Source: a virus. From it: a stretch of 27,375 nt of DNA. The stretch lies in IMG/VR virus record IMGVR_UViG_3300050343_000176, positions 1 to 27,375 of that record; one strand, 5' to 3'. How positions within the stretch are numbered: the first letter of the stretch is position 1; the number at the start of each line of letters is the position of its first letter. The translations under genes and the position numbers were made by a program. Below, piece after piece: positions 20,883 through 27,375 of this stretch. The notes below the pieces were generated by a model that saw only the letters and a program-made list of their open reading frames with translations, was not told where the DNA came from and ran no database searches.

Positions 20883-22525
20883 GGGTACAGTTTGAAGTAA
20901 ACGGCAAAGAGGCTGTAAAACAAATTAAAGATACCGCAAAAGCTCTAGACAACTTTAATAGCGAGCTAGAAAAAAACCGCGAAGGCATGCAGATACTGGA
21001 CCAGCTGACAGGCGGCGCAGTATCGCAATTTCAAGACTATAAAAATAGTGTAAAAGGTGGCATAGGTGCTATAAAAAGTTTAAGTAAAAGTTTTAAAGGC
21101 TTAAAGGCTGCAATAATATCTACAGGTATAGGCGCTATTGTAGTAGCTTTAGGTTTAATTGTAGCGTACTGGGACGATATAAAAGAGCTAGTAAGCGGCG
21201 TAAGCAAAGAGCAAGAAGACCTACTCGAATTACAGCAGCAGAGCGTAGCACAAAGCCAGGCGGCTAGCGACGCAATAAGCGCAACGTCAAATACTTTAAA
21301 ATTACAGGGCAAAAGTGAACGCGACATACTTAATTTAAAAAAGGCCCAAACCGACGAAACTATAGCAGCTTTAGAGGCTCAACTTATTACACAAAAAGAA
21401 ATTAAAAAAGCGCAAGTAGAGAGCGCAGAGCGAAACCAAAATATAGCAAAAGGTATTATAGCGTTTTTGTCCGCGCCTTTATTAATTATTACAGGCCTTA
21501 TAGACGGTATTACAAACAGTTTAGCAAGTTTAGGTATAATTGAAGAGGCTACAAGTTTGACCGAAGACTACCTAGAGACTACGTCGTCATTATTATTTGA
21601 CCCAGAGGCAGTAGCTGGCGCAGCAGACGAAACAATAAAAGAAACAGAAAACCAATTAACTAAGCTAAAAAACACTAGAGACGGTTATATACTACAGCAA
21701 CAGGCCCAGGATCAAAAAACCGCAGACGACGAGCTACAAAAGAAAAAAGACGCAAACCAAAAGCTACTAGACGAAGAAGAGGCATTTCAAAAAAAGCTAG
21801 CAGACATAAAACAAAAAGACTTTCAAGACCAGCTTACAATGATGCAGCGTATTGAAGACGCAGAAAACGCATATTTTGACAGTAAACTATCAAAAGAGCA
21901 GCTAGAAGAAAACGCAGTAAGAGAAAAATATTTTGCGCTTATTCAAGCGGCAGACCAGTACGGCCTTTCTACGGTAGACCTAGAGGCGGCCCAAACTGAA
22001 GAGTTACAAGCAATAAAAGACGAGTCAGCAGCTAGAGACGAGGCTAGAGAAGAGGCGCTAAAAAAGCAAAGACTGTCGGCAGTAGGCGACACTTTCGGCC
22101 AAATAGCTGGTATTTTAGGTAAAAATAGCGCAGCTGGTAAGGCGGCAGCTATAGCACAGGCGACAATTAATACCTACCAGGGGGTTAGTGAAATTTGGGG
22201 CAACAAGTCTACGTTACCGTCGCCTTTTGACGTAATACAAAAAGGGGTAGCAAGTATAGCGGTTTTACAAAGCGGTTTACAAACTGTAAAACAAATTAAG
22301 TCGGTACCAAAACCAAAAGGCGTTAAGGGCGGCGGCAGCTCTGGTGGTGGTAGCGTAGGGCAAAGCGCGCCAGCCTTTAATTTAATAGGCGGCACAGGTA
22401 CAAACCAATTAGCCGAAACAATAGCAGAGCAAACAAATAAACCGTCTAGGTCGTACGTAGTAGCTGGCGACGTTACAACGGCCCAAGAATTAGAACGTAA
22501 TACGGTAGAGGGCGCGGCGCTTTAA
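20864..22525 (+). CDS. Tail tape measure protein
   Basis: A 553-residue protein with helical coil at 1-60, two hydrophobic spans (about 82-103 and 195-215), long Gln/Ala/Glu coiled-coil (250-400), and a Gly/Ser hinge (KGGGSSGGGS, about 490). It ends in SYVVAGDVTTAQELERN, a C-terminal motif I recognise from flavophage tape measures. It sets tail length and may enter the host membrane during injection. By the usual rise of about 1.5 angstrom per residue it predicts a tail near 80 nm, short for a siphovirus. It follows the chaperone pair as expected. Confidence 0.82.
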   Translation: MGIEKIGVQFEVNGKEAVKQIKDTAKALDNFNSELEKNREGMQILDQLTGGAVSQFQDYKNSVKGGIGAIKSLSKSFKGLKAAIISTGIGAIVVALGLIVAYWDDIKELVSGVSKEQEDLLELQQQSVAQSQAASDAISATSNTLKLQGKSERDILNLKKAQTDETIAALEAQLITQKEIKKAQVESAERNQNIAKGIIAFLSAPLLIITGLIDGITNSLASLGIIEEATSLTEDYLETTSSLLFDPEAVAGAADETIKETENQLTKLKNTRDGYILQQQAQDQKTADDELQKKKDANQKLLDEEEAFQKKLADIKQKDFQDQLTMMQRIEDAENAYFDSKLSKEQLEENAVREKYFALIQAADQYGLSTVDLEAAQTEELQAIKDESAARDEAREEALKKQRLSAVGDTFGQIAGILGKNSAAGKAAAIAQATINTYQGVSEIWGNKSTLPSPFDVIQKGVASIAVLQSGLQTVKQIKSVPKPKGVKGGGSSGGGSVGQSAPAFNLIGGTGTNQLAETIAEQTNKPSRSYVVAGDVTTAQELERNTVEGAAL

Positions 22526-22544
22526 AAACAAAATTTAAAATTAA

Positions 22545-22558
22545 TACGTTATATAAAT
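22545..22558 (+). promoter_or_regulatory. Structural-gene motif TACGTTATAT, 4 bases before ATG
   Basis: TACGTTATAT (22545-22554) then AAAT and the ATG at 22559. It differs from the 291 copy only at the first base. It lies at the junction between tail and head modules. Confidence 0.55.
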
Positions 22559-23494
22559 ATGAAAATTATAGAGTTAATTATTGACGAAAACGACGAATAC
22601 AGCGGCGTAGATGCTATAAGTTTAGTAGAGTACCCAGCCATTGAAGAAAACTGGGTAGCGCTAAACAAAAACGACAGAGAGTATAAATTTAAAGCTGTAG
22701 ACGACGACAAGCGTATTTTAATGGGCGCGCTTTTAGTACCTAATAAAATGATATATCGCAAAGACGGCGACGAAGAGTATTACATACACTTTACAAAAGC
22801 TACGGTAAAAAAGGCTAGCGAGCTTTATTTGCAAAGAGGCAACGCAAACAACGCGACATACGAGCATATAAAAGAAGTAGAGGGCGTTTCGTTAGTCGAA
22901 AGCTGGATAGTCGAAGACAAAGAAAACGACAAAAGTAATTTATACGACCTAGACTTGCCAGTCGGCACCTGGGTAGGCGCAGTAAAAGTATATAACGAGC
23001 AGCTCTGGCAAATGGCAAAGGTAGACGGATCAATTCGCGGTTTTAGTATCGAGGGGTTTTTTGCTGAAAAAGCACAAAGGCCAAAAGAGCCAATAGCCGA
23101 AGACTTAAGCAGAGAGCTAAACGCCGCCTTTAAACTACTTAAAATTAAACAGTCGCTAATTGAAATGTCGGCTAAAAAAAAAATTGATTTAGACAGCTAC
23201 AATGACTACCCCCAAGGCGCAGTAAATAACGCTAAACGCGCTTTAGACTGGGTAGAAAAAAACGGCTGGGGCAGCTGCGGCGAGGCTACAGGCAAAAAAA
23301 GAGCTAGCCAAATTGCAAACAAAGAAAAATTAACACGCGACACAATAGCACGCATGGCAAGTTTTAAAAGACATCAACAGCACAAAGACGTACCCTACAG
23401 CGAGGGGTGCGGCGGTTTAATGTGGGACGCCTGGGGCGGTAGCGCTGGCATAAACTGGGCCATAAACAAACTAAAAGAATTAGACAATGAATAA
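22559..23494 (+). CDS. Prohead protease, XkdF-like, with C-terminal domain
   Basis: A 311-residue protein. Residues 1-170 match the XkdF/S78_2 type of head maturation protease: LIIDENDEYSGVDAISLVEYPAIEENW at the start region, HFTKATVKKASELYL, a candidate catalytic His103 in TYEHIKE, SWIVED, and GSIRGFSIEGFF with candidate nucleophile Ser163. After a helical linker, residues 210-311 form a second domain (SYNDYPQGAVNNAKRALDW, CGEATGKKRASQIANKE, GGLMWDAWGGSAG) that I know only as a conserved flavophage module. The protease would cleave scaffold and tagged internal proteins in the procapsid. It opens the head module. Confidence 0.78.
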   Translation: MKIIELIIDENDEYSGVDAISLVEYPAIEENWVALNKNDREYKFKAVDDDKRILMGALLVPNKMIYRKDGDEEYYIHFTKATVKKASELYLQRGNANNATYEHIKEVEGVSLVESWIVEDKENDKSNLYDLDLPVGTWVGAVKVYNEQLWQMAKVDGSIRGFSIEGFFAEKAQRPKEPIAEDLSRELNAAFKLLKIKQSLIEMSAKKKIDLDSYNDYPQGAVNNAKRALDWVEKNGWGSCGEATGKKRASQIANKEKLTRDTIARMASFKRHQQHKDVPYSEGCGGLMWDAWGGSAGINWAINKLKELDNE

Positions 23495-23666
23495 AAGACG
23501 CAGACGAAATAGGGGCCTATACGGCATAGACAATACAAACAACGCGTCGCCAACTGGCGGCAGTAGGGCCTGTCTTTGTAAAGACGAGCAAACCTATAGT
23601 ATTGACTGTTGCGACGGCTCACTATGGGCGCAAGGTATAGGACGTATAACAGCAATAGACGAATAA
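23487..23666 (+). CDS. Small Cys-rich protein, 59 aa
   Basis: ATG 23487 inside the protease stop, TAA 23664-23666. Basic Arg-rich start, then RACLCKDEQTYSIDCCDGS and WAQGIG. The C-L-C ... Y-S-x-x-C-C-D-G ... A-Q-G-I-G pattern is one I have seen in flavophage ORFs beside head genes. Four Cys in this spacing could bind a metal or form disulfides. Its role is unknown. The next gene begins directly after its stop. Confidence 0.6.
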   Translation: MNKRRRRNRGLYGIDNTNNASPTGGSRACLCKDEQTYSIDCCDGSLWAQGIGRITAIDE

Positions 23667-23900
23667 ATGGACCATAAACAAATTATACAAACACTTACAG
23701 ACAATATAAAAACTGTAAACGAAAATTTTGTAGTAGAATACGACATGCTAACTTATAATTTAATGGACAGCGAAGAGCTAGACGGACCAGAAATTGTAGA
23801 AGACCTAGCCGAAACATACGAGCAACTAACGGTTTTTTTAGACATACTAAAAGACAGAGCCGTAGAGCTAGAAGACAACCTAAAAGACTTATTACACTAA
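23667..23900 (+). CDS. Acidic helical protein, 77 aa
   Basis: All-helical, Glu/Asp/Leu-rich with a coiled-coil look in the second half (LAETYEQLTVFLDILKDRA). No motif. It starts directly after the Cys-rich mini-protein and ends 21 bases before the AACGTTATAT motif. Possibly a small assembly factor. Confidence 0.55.
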   Translation: MDHKQIIQTLTDNIKTVNENFVVEYDMLTYNLMDSEELDGPEIVEDLAETYEQLTVFLDILKDRAVELEDNLKDLLH

Positions 23901-23921
23901 AAATGCAAAAAAAAACATACT

Positions 23922-23935
23922 AACGTTATATAATT
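23922..23935 (+). promoter_or_regulatory. Structural-gene motif AACGTTATAT, 4 bases before ATG
   Basis: AACGTTATAT (23922-23931), then AATT and the ATG at 23936. Same sequence and spacing as at 291. It would drive the three paralogs, the scaffold-like gene and the capsid gene. Confidence 0.6.
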
Positions 23936-24391
23936 ATGAGTACAGAAAATAGAGTATTTAACAAGCTATTCAAAGGCAAAACTAACTTGTCTAAAAAAAT
24001 AGCTTTAGGAACGCTAAAAGAAGACATAGACTTTTATATTGAGTATATAAACGAGCCAAAAAACAAAGCTGAACAAATTGTTTCGGACTTTGAAAGGCTG
24101 GGCGGCGAAATGCAAAGAATTTTAAGCGAAATACAGACACTTGTACCAGAGGCTAAAACTACTTTAGAGCTAGGCTATCGTTATACCGAAGAGGTAGACG
24201 AATTAATTGAGCGTACAAGACAAAGCGCGGACGAGCTGGGAATTGATCCAGCCGACATAGGTAATTTTACAGAGTTAGAGGCAATAGCAAAAGTAGACTT
24301 TTATTACTTTAAATATATCGAGGACGCCTGGTGGGAGAATATAAATTATTACACGTCTGAATTAAAGGACAGCGAAGACTTATTTAAATAA
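23936..24391 (+). CDS. Tagged acidic helical protein 1 (putative internal capsid protein)
   Basis: A 151-residue acidic, helical protein. The extreme N terminus reads ENRVFNKLFK (residues 4-13), nearly the same as the C terminus of the scaffold-like protein at 25339. KKIALG follows at 20-25. The C-terminal part has DELGIDPADIGNF (99-111), shared with the next two genes. I infer a family of procapsid-loaded proteins: the tag would bind the inner shell or scaffold and might be removed by the XkdF-like protease. Function after loading (ejection, DNA condensation, decoy) is unknown. Confidence 0.6.
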   Translation: MSTENRVFNKLFKGKTNLSKKIALGTLKEDIDFYIEYINEPKNKAEQIVSDFERLGGEMQRILSEIQTLVPEAKTTLELGYRYTEEVDELIERTRQSADELGIDPADIGNFTELEAIAKVDFYYFKYIEDAWWENINYYTSELKDSEDLFK

Positions 24392-24397
24392 AAAACT

Positions 24398-24859
24398 ATG
24401 ACTACAAAAAACAGAGTATTTAGCAGACTGTTTGACGACAAAAAACACGCTGCGCAATTAAGAGCTGAAAAACGCAAAGAAGACAAACTAAAAAAAGTAG
24501 CTTTAGGTCTAGTAGACGAGTTTAATTACGAATACCAATATTTACAAGACGAAATAGGGCGTTTGTCTTATTCGGTAGAAGAATGGTTTGACGAAAAATT
24601 TGACGAGTTTTACCAATTACGTAGCGACTTACGCTCTGTATATTTACAAAACAGCGAGGCTTTTATTACTACAGCCGACGTAGCTGGCGACTTAGAAATA
24701 CTAAACCAAATAAAAGACAAAGCAGAAGAGCTGGGGTTAAGTGCAGAAGACGTATACCCAGACTGGCAAGTACATTTTGACGACTTAGAATATTTAGACC
24801 AACTAGATAGTAAATTTGACGACCAAGTAGCCGAATTACGCTCTATAGGCCTAGAATAA
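24398..24859 (+). CDS. Tagged acidic helical protein 2 (paralog)
   Basis: A 153-residue protein, six bases after its paralog. N terminus KNRVFSRLF (4-12) carries the tag. KKVALG (32-37) and ELGLSAEDVYPDW (111-123) align with protein 1 and protein 3. The insert between tag and KKVALG is longer and basic (residues 14-31). The rest is acidic and helical. The same role as protein 1 is inferred. The pair look like an old duplication, because the sequences differ outside the motifs. Confidence 0.6.
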   Translation: MTTKNRVFSRLFDDKKHAAQLRAEKRKEDKLKKVALGLVDEFNYEYQYLQDEIGRLSYSVEEWFDEKFDEFYQLRSDLRSVYLQNSEAFITTADVAGDLEILNQIKDKAEELGLSAEDVYPDWQVHFDDLEYLDQLDSKFDDQVAELRSIGLE

Positions 24860-24870
24860 AAACATAAACT

Positions 24871-25311
24871 ATGAATACAAACAAAACTGTATTGTCTATT
24901 TTAGACAAATTTAAACCAGCAAAAGCCGCAGTAAAACTGTCGGCTATTAGCGACATTGAAGACAACCTTGACCGTTTTGAGTATGCCGAAAGCGACGCAA
25001 GCTATTTAGCTTACGAATGGGGCGATCAAATAATGGACGAGTACAACGAATTTAAAATGCGTTATAACTTAGACGACTTTATTGTAAACGGTAATACTAG
25101 AGACCTAGAAGAGGTAGCAGAAATTATGCGTAACGCACTAAACGACCTAGAGGCAAAAAGCGAAGAGCTGGGAATTGACCCCAGCGACGTATACGCAGAC
25201 TACGAAGACCTAAAAGCTAGAGTAGACAACGCAGACGTTTTATTTGAAGATGCTAAAAGAAAATATTACGAAGTAGTGCCATACGTTGGTTATGCTGACT
25301 TTTGGAGATAA
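24871..25311 (+). CDS. Acidic helical protein 3 (paralog, degenerate tag)
   Basis: A 146-residue protein whose ELGIDPSDVYADYEDL (99-114) clearly matches proteins 1 and 2. The N terminus is MNTNKTVLSILDKF, which keeps V7, L8 and L11 of the tag pattern but lacks R-V-F. It may target the capsid weakly, bind a sibling, or have lost the tag. It is followed 27 bases later by the scaffold-like gene. Confidence 0.55.
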   Translation: MNTNKTVLSILDKFKPAKAAVKLSAISDIEDNLDRFEYAESDASYLAYEWGDQIMDEYNEFKMRYNLDDFIVNGNTRDLEEVAEIMRNALNDLEAKSEELGIDPSDVYADYEDLKARVDNADVLFEDAKRKYYEVVPYVGYADFWR

Positions 25312-25338
25312 ACAATAAACAATAATAAATTAATAAAT

Positions 25339-25935
25339 ATGAAAGCAACAGAAATGTTATCGCAAATTAAAACTTTGCTACGTGCTAGAATAGGTTTAGC
25401 ACAAATGACGCTAGAAGACGGCGAAACAGTTATCGAAGCAGACGCTTTAGAGGCTGGGCAAGCTGTTTTTATAGTATCTGACGACGAGCGTATCGCTTTG
25501 CCAGTAGGCGAGTATACGACAGCTGACGGCCAAATTGTAGTAGTAGCCGAAGAGGGTACTATCGCAGAGGTTAAGGACGCTATGGAAGTCGAAAAAATGG
25601 AAGACGACGAAGACGAAGAGAAAAAAGAAGAGCTAGAAGAGGTAGTCGTCGAAGACGTGCCAGAGATAGCAGCCGAAGAGGTAGCAGCTATTGTAGAGGC
25701 AGTAGTCGAAGTAGTGGCGCCAGTTTTAGAAGAGGTTAAAGAGCAAGTAGAAGAGCTTTACAAAAAGTTTGAAGACCAAGAAGACAAAAAAGAAAAAATG
25801 TCTAGTCAAAAACCAGCTCGCAAGCCAATGAAACATAACCCAGAGGCAAAACAAACAGTAAAACAAAACTTATACAGTCAAGGTGCAAATTTCAATACAA
25901 CCAAAGACAGAGTATTTAGTAAACTATTTAAATAA
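25339..25935 (+). CDS. Scaffold-like protein with C-terminal capsid tag
   Basis: A 198-residue protein directly upstream of the major capsid gene, the usual scaffold slot. The N-terminal 85 residues are a small beta domain (GETVIEADALEAGQAVF, PVGEYTTADGQIVVV). Residues 85-155 are extremely acidic and helical (runs of D/E/K), and then a basic linker follows. It ends TTKDRVFSKLFK (187-198). A C-terminal capsid-binding helix is a known feature of scaffolds in other phages such as P22. Finding the same peptide at the N terminus of the two tagged paralogs supports a docking role. Confidence 0.65.
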   Translation: MKATEMLSQIKTLLRARIGLAQMTLEDGETVIEADALEAGQAVFIVSDDERIALPVGEYTTADGQIVVVAEEGTIAEVKDAMEVEKMEDDEDEEKKEELEEVVVEDVPEIAAEEVAAIVEAVVEVVAPVLEEVKEQVEELYKKFEDQEDKKEKMSSQKPARKPMKHNPEAKQTVKQNLYSQGANFNTTKDRVFSKLFK

Positions 25936-25964
25936 AAATAACAAACGTACAAATTAATAAAAAA

Positions 25965-26957
25965 ATGAGAAAAACACACTTACGTACAATTACAGGTAAT
26001 GGGTCAGTAGATAGCATCACAACTAGCTACGAGGGGCAATACCTAGGCGAAATGATATCTGCAGCTTTATTGTCTGGGGACACTATCGACAAAGGCGGTA
26101 TTACCGTAAAACCAAATGTAAAATACAAAGAAGTAATTAAAAAATTGTCTTCTACAGGTATTGTAGGCGACGCAACTTGCGGATTTACAGTTACAGCGGA
26201 TCAAATTACGCTAGAAGAGCGAATTTTAGAAATTAAGCCTTTCCAAGTAAATTTAGAAATTTGCAAAAAAGACTTTTTAAGCGACTATTTAGCTTTAGAA
26301 ATGGGCAACAGCGCATACAAAAATTTGCCGTCTTCTTTTGCTGACTTTATTATGGCACACGTAGCAGCCAAAGTAGCAGAGAAAACAGAGCAAAATATCT
26401 GGGGCGGTTTAGGTGCAAACCCTGGCGAGTTTACAGGTATTACAGTAGAGGCTTTAGCTGACGGTAACGTAAACGACGTACCAGGCGTAACGGCTACAGC
26501 TTTTACAGCTGCAAATATTGTAGAAGAGCTAGGCAAAGTAGTAGACGCTATACCAGCAGCAGTTTATGGTAAAGAAGACCTACACTTATATTTACCAACT
26601 GGCGCGTTTCAAAAATACGTTAGAAGTTTAGGCGGTTTCGGTGCAGTAGCTGGTAACGGCGGCGGCGCTAACGGCGTAGACAATAGAGGCTCACTTTGGT
26701 ACGATAACGGCGGCTTAACTTTTGAGGGAATTAAAGTATTTAAGGCCCCAGGTATGCCAGCAGACCATATTGTAGCGGCTGAAAAATCAAACTTATTCTT
26801 TGGTACAGCTTTGCTAGACGACATGGGACAGACAAGTGCTAAATTGCTAGACATGGCAGACCTTGACGGCTCGGACAATGTCAGAGTAGTGCTACGCTTT
26901 CAAGCTGGCGTAAATTATGGAGTATCGCAAGATTTGACGCTCTATACTTTAGCATAA
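25965..26957 (+). CDS. Major capsid protein
   Basis: A 330-residue protein with an HK97-like capsid layout: a short N-terminal arm, EYEGQYLGE-like start at SYEGQYLGEMISAAL (21-35), a long helix and beta region with FADFIMAHVAAKVAEKTEQNIW (about 125-146), and a C-terminal half with GIKVFKAPGMPADHIVAAEKSNLFFG, the typical P-domain/A-domain strand ahead of the receptor-like D region. It is the last gene before a strong terminator and follows the scaffold-like gene. I see no classic cleavage site by eye, and the pro-part may be short. Confidence 0.82.
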   Translation: MRKTHLRTITGNGSVDSITTSYEGQYLGEMISAALLSGDTIDKGGITVKPNVKYKEVIKKLSSTGIVGDATCGFTVTADQITLEERILEIKPFQVNLEICKKDFLSDYLALEMGNSAYKNLPSSFADFIMAHVAAKVAEKTEQNIWGGLGANPGEFTGITVEALADGNVNDVPGVTATAFTAANIVEELGKVVDAIPAAVYGKEDLHLYLPTGAFQKYVRSLGGFGAVAGNGGGANGVDNRGSLWYDNGGLTFEGIKVFKAPGMPADHIVAAEKSNLFFGTALLDDMGQTSAKLLDMADLDGSDNVRVVLRFQAGVNYGVSQDLTLYTLA

Positions 26958-26983
26958 TAAAACAAATATTTAATAAAATTAAG

Positions 26984-27019
26984 GGTAGGTAAGCTCAAAG
27001 CCTACCGCCCTTTTTTTTT
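26984..27019 (+). terminator. Rho-independent terminator after capsid gene
   Basis: Stem GGTAGG (26984-26989) / CCTACC (27001-27006), an 11-base loop, then GCCC and nine Ts (27011-27019). Readthrough would feed the tail tube gene, so partial termination could set the capsid to tube ratio. Confidence 0.85.
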
Positions 27020-27043
27020 AATAACACTAAAAAACATAAATTT

Positions 27044-27375
27044 ATGAGCTGTAATACATTAAGTATAGGACGTACTTTACCTTGTACTAGCTCTGTAGGT
27101 GGCATTAAAGCCTTTTACGTTGCCAGCTATGGCACGCTAGGGGCCTTAAACGTAAGCGCAACTACAGGCGAGCTAGAAACAATAGGGGGTACGCCTACGC
27201 TATACAAATACGACGTAGAGGGTAGCAACGGTTTAGAGCAAGCTATAACGGCTAGCGCTGAAAACGGCAGCGTCTTTTACGATCAAACTTTAACGGTTAC
27301 GTTGAAAAAATTAGACAAAGCGACGCAATTCGAGCTACAAGACTTACTAAAAGCTAGAACGCATATTTTTGTCGA
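27044..27375 (+). CDS. Tail tube-like protein, N-terminal part (continues at base 1)
   Basis: ATG 27044 opens 110 complete codons and stops two bases into the next at the window edge. It begins MSCNTLSIGRTLPC and has a beta-rich middle, then TLTVTLKKLDKATQFELQDL and ARTHIFV. Base 1 completes a Glu codon and the frame continues to 205. The position right after the capsid gene and its terminator fits the tail tube or main tail protein, expected to be made in high amounts. No other candidate for the tube is seen in the window. Confidence 0.7.
   Translation, partial: MSCNTLSIGRTLPCTSSVGGIKAFYVASYGTLGALNVSATTGELETIGGTPTLYKYDVEGSNGLEQAITASAENGSVFYDQTLTVTLKKLDKATQFELQDLLKARTHIFV

Noticed and set aside
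1-27375. Terminal direct repeats or cos ends at the window edges.
   Set aside because: The first and last bases do not repeat each other. The edges fall inside one gene and look like an arbitrary cut of a circle.
1-27375. Lysogeny genes, tRNAs, CRISPR arrays and insertion sequences.
   Set aside because: I found no integrase, repressor or excisionase pattern, no tRNA cloverleaf, no regularly spaced repeats with unique spacers, and no transposase.

Overview
This window appears to be one complete, circularly mapping genome of a small tailed phage that infects Bacteroidetes, most likely a flavobacterium. The two ends join in frame. The ORF that starts at 27044 runs off the right edge two bases into a codon. 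Base 1 completes that codon, and the frame from base 2 stays open to a stop at 203-205, giving one 178-residue tail-tube-like protein. The circle would be 27,375 bp. The host guess rests on three things: start sites with A-rich leaders and no Shine-Dalgarno sequence, promoters of the TTTG-N19/20-TAnnTTTG type, and structural proteins that resemble families I know from flavobacterial and marine Bacteroidetes phages. Every gene I accept is on the + strand, genes are tightly packed with ATGA/TAATG overlaps, and no stretch longer than about 225 bases lacks a gene. I see no integrase, repressor, tRNA, CRISPR array or insertion sequence, so a strictly lytic siphovirus-like phage is the simplest reading.

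Layout from the start of the window. 1-205: 3' end of the tail tube gene, then a terminator. 305-4950: a conserved virion protein, the portal with a long C-terminal extension, a head-tail connector, two tiny ORFs and a fibre protein with a YadA-like repeat domain. 4954-6182: lysis block (small membrane proteins, T7-type amidase, 3TM holin). 6183-6406: AT-rich iteron-like repeats and a strong terminator. 6407-10225: NinG, a possible small RNA, an OB-like protein, a protein with an SSB-type acidic tip, a DnaB/RecA-type helicase, a sigma-like factor and a PD-(D/E)XK nuclease. 10270-12659: small ORFs, a RecE/lambda-type exonuclease and another nuclease-like protein. 12634-15720: a DnaA domain IV-like protein, both terminase subunits, a C5-cytosine methyltransferase and two small ORFs, ended by a terminator. 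15822-22525: tail module (frameshifted chaperone pair, tail terminator, gp10-like protein, two large tail-tip proteins, tape measure). 22559-26957: head module (XkdF-like protease, a Cys-rich mini-protein, three paralogous acidic helical proteins, a scaffold-like protein, major capsid protein). A terminator and the start of the tail tube gene follow.

Two regulatory motif classes recur. A replication-side class has TATATTGC followed by ACGATAT near the start codon (6924, 14575, 15288; a variant at 7888). A structural-gene class, (A/T)ACGTTATAT, usually sits exactly 4 bases before ATG (291, 22545, 23922, a variant at 13047; at 15796 the gap is 16). The phage has its own sigma-like protein, so a two-stage expression switch is plausible.

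The most interesting candidate system is in the head module. A short peptide, (N/D)RVF(S/N)(K/R)LF, is the extreme C terminus of the scaffold-like protein next to the capsid gene and also the extreme N terminus of two of the three acidic helical paralogs just upstream. The third paralog has a degenerate form. This looks like a shared capsid-targeting tag that loads a family of internal proteins into the procapsid. The second strong observation is a -1 frameshift at a run of ten Ts in the tail chaperone gene, which opens a conserved-looking downstream domain that a normal ORF call would miss.
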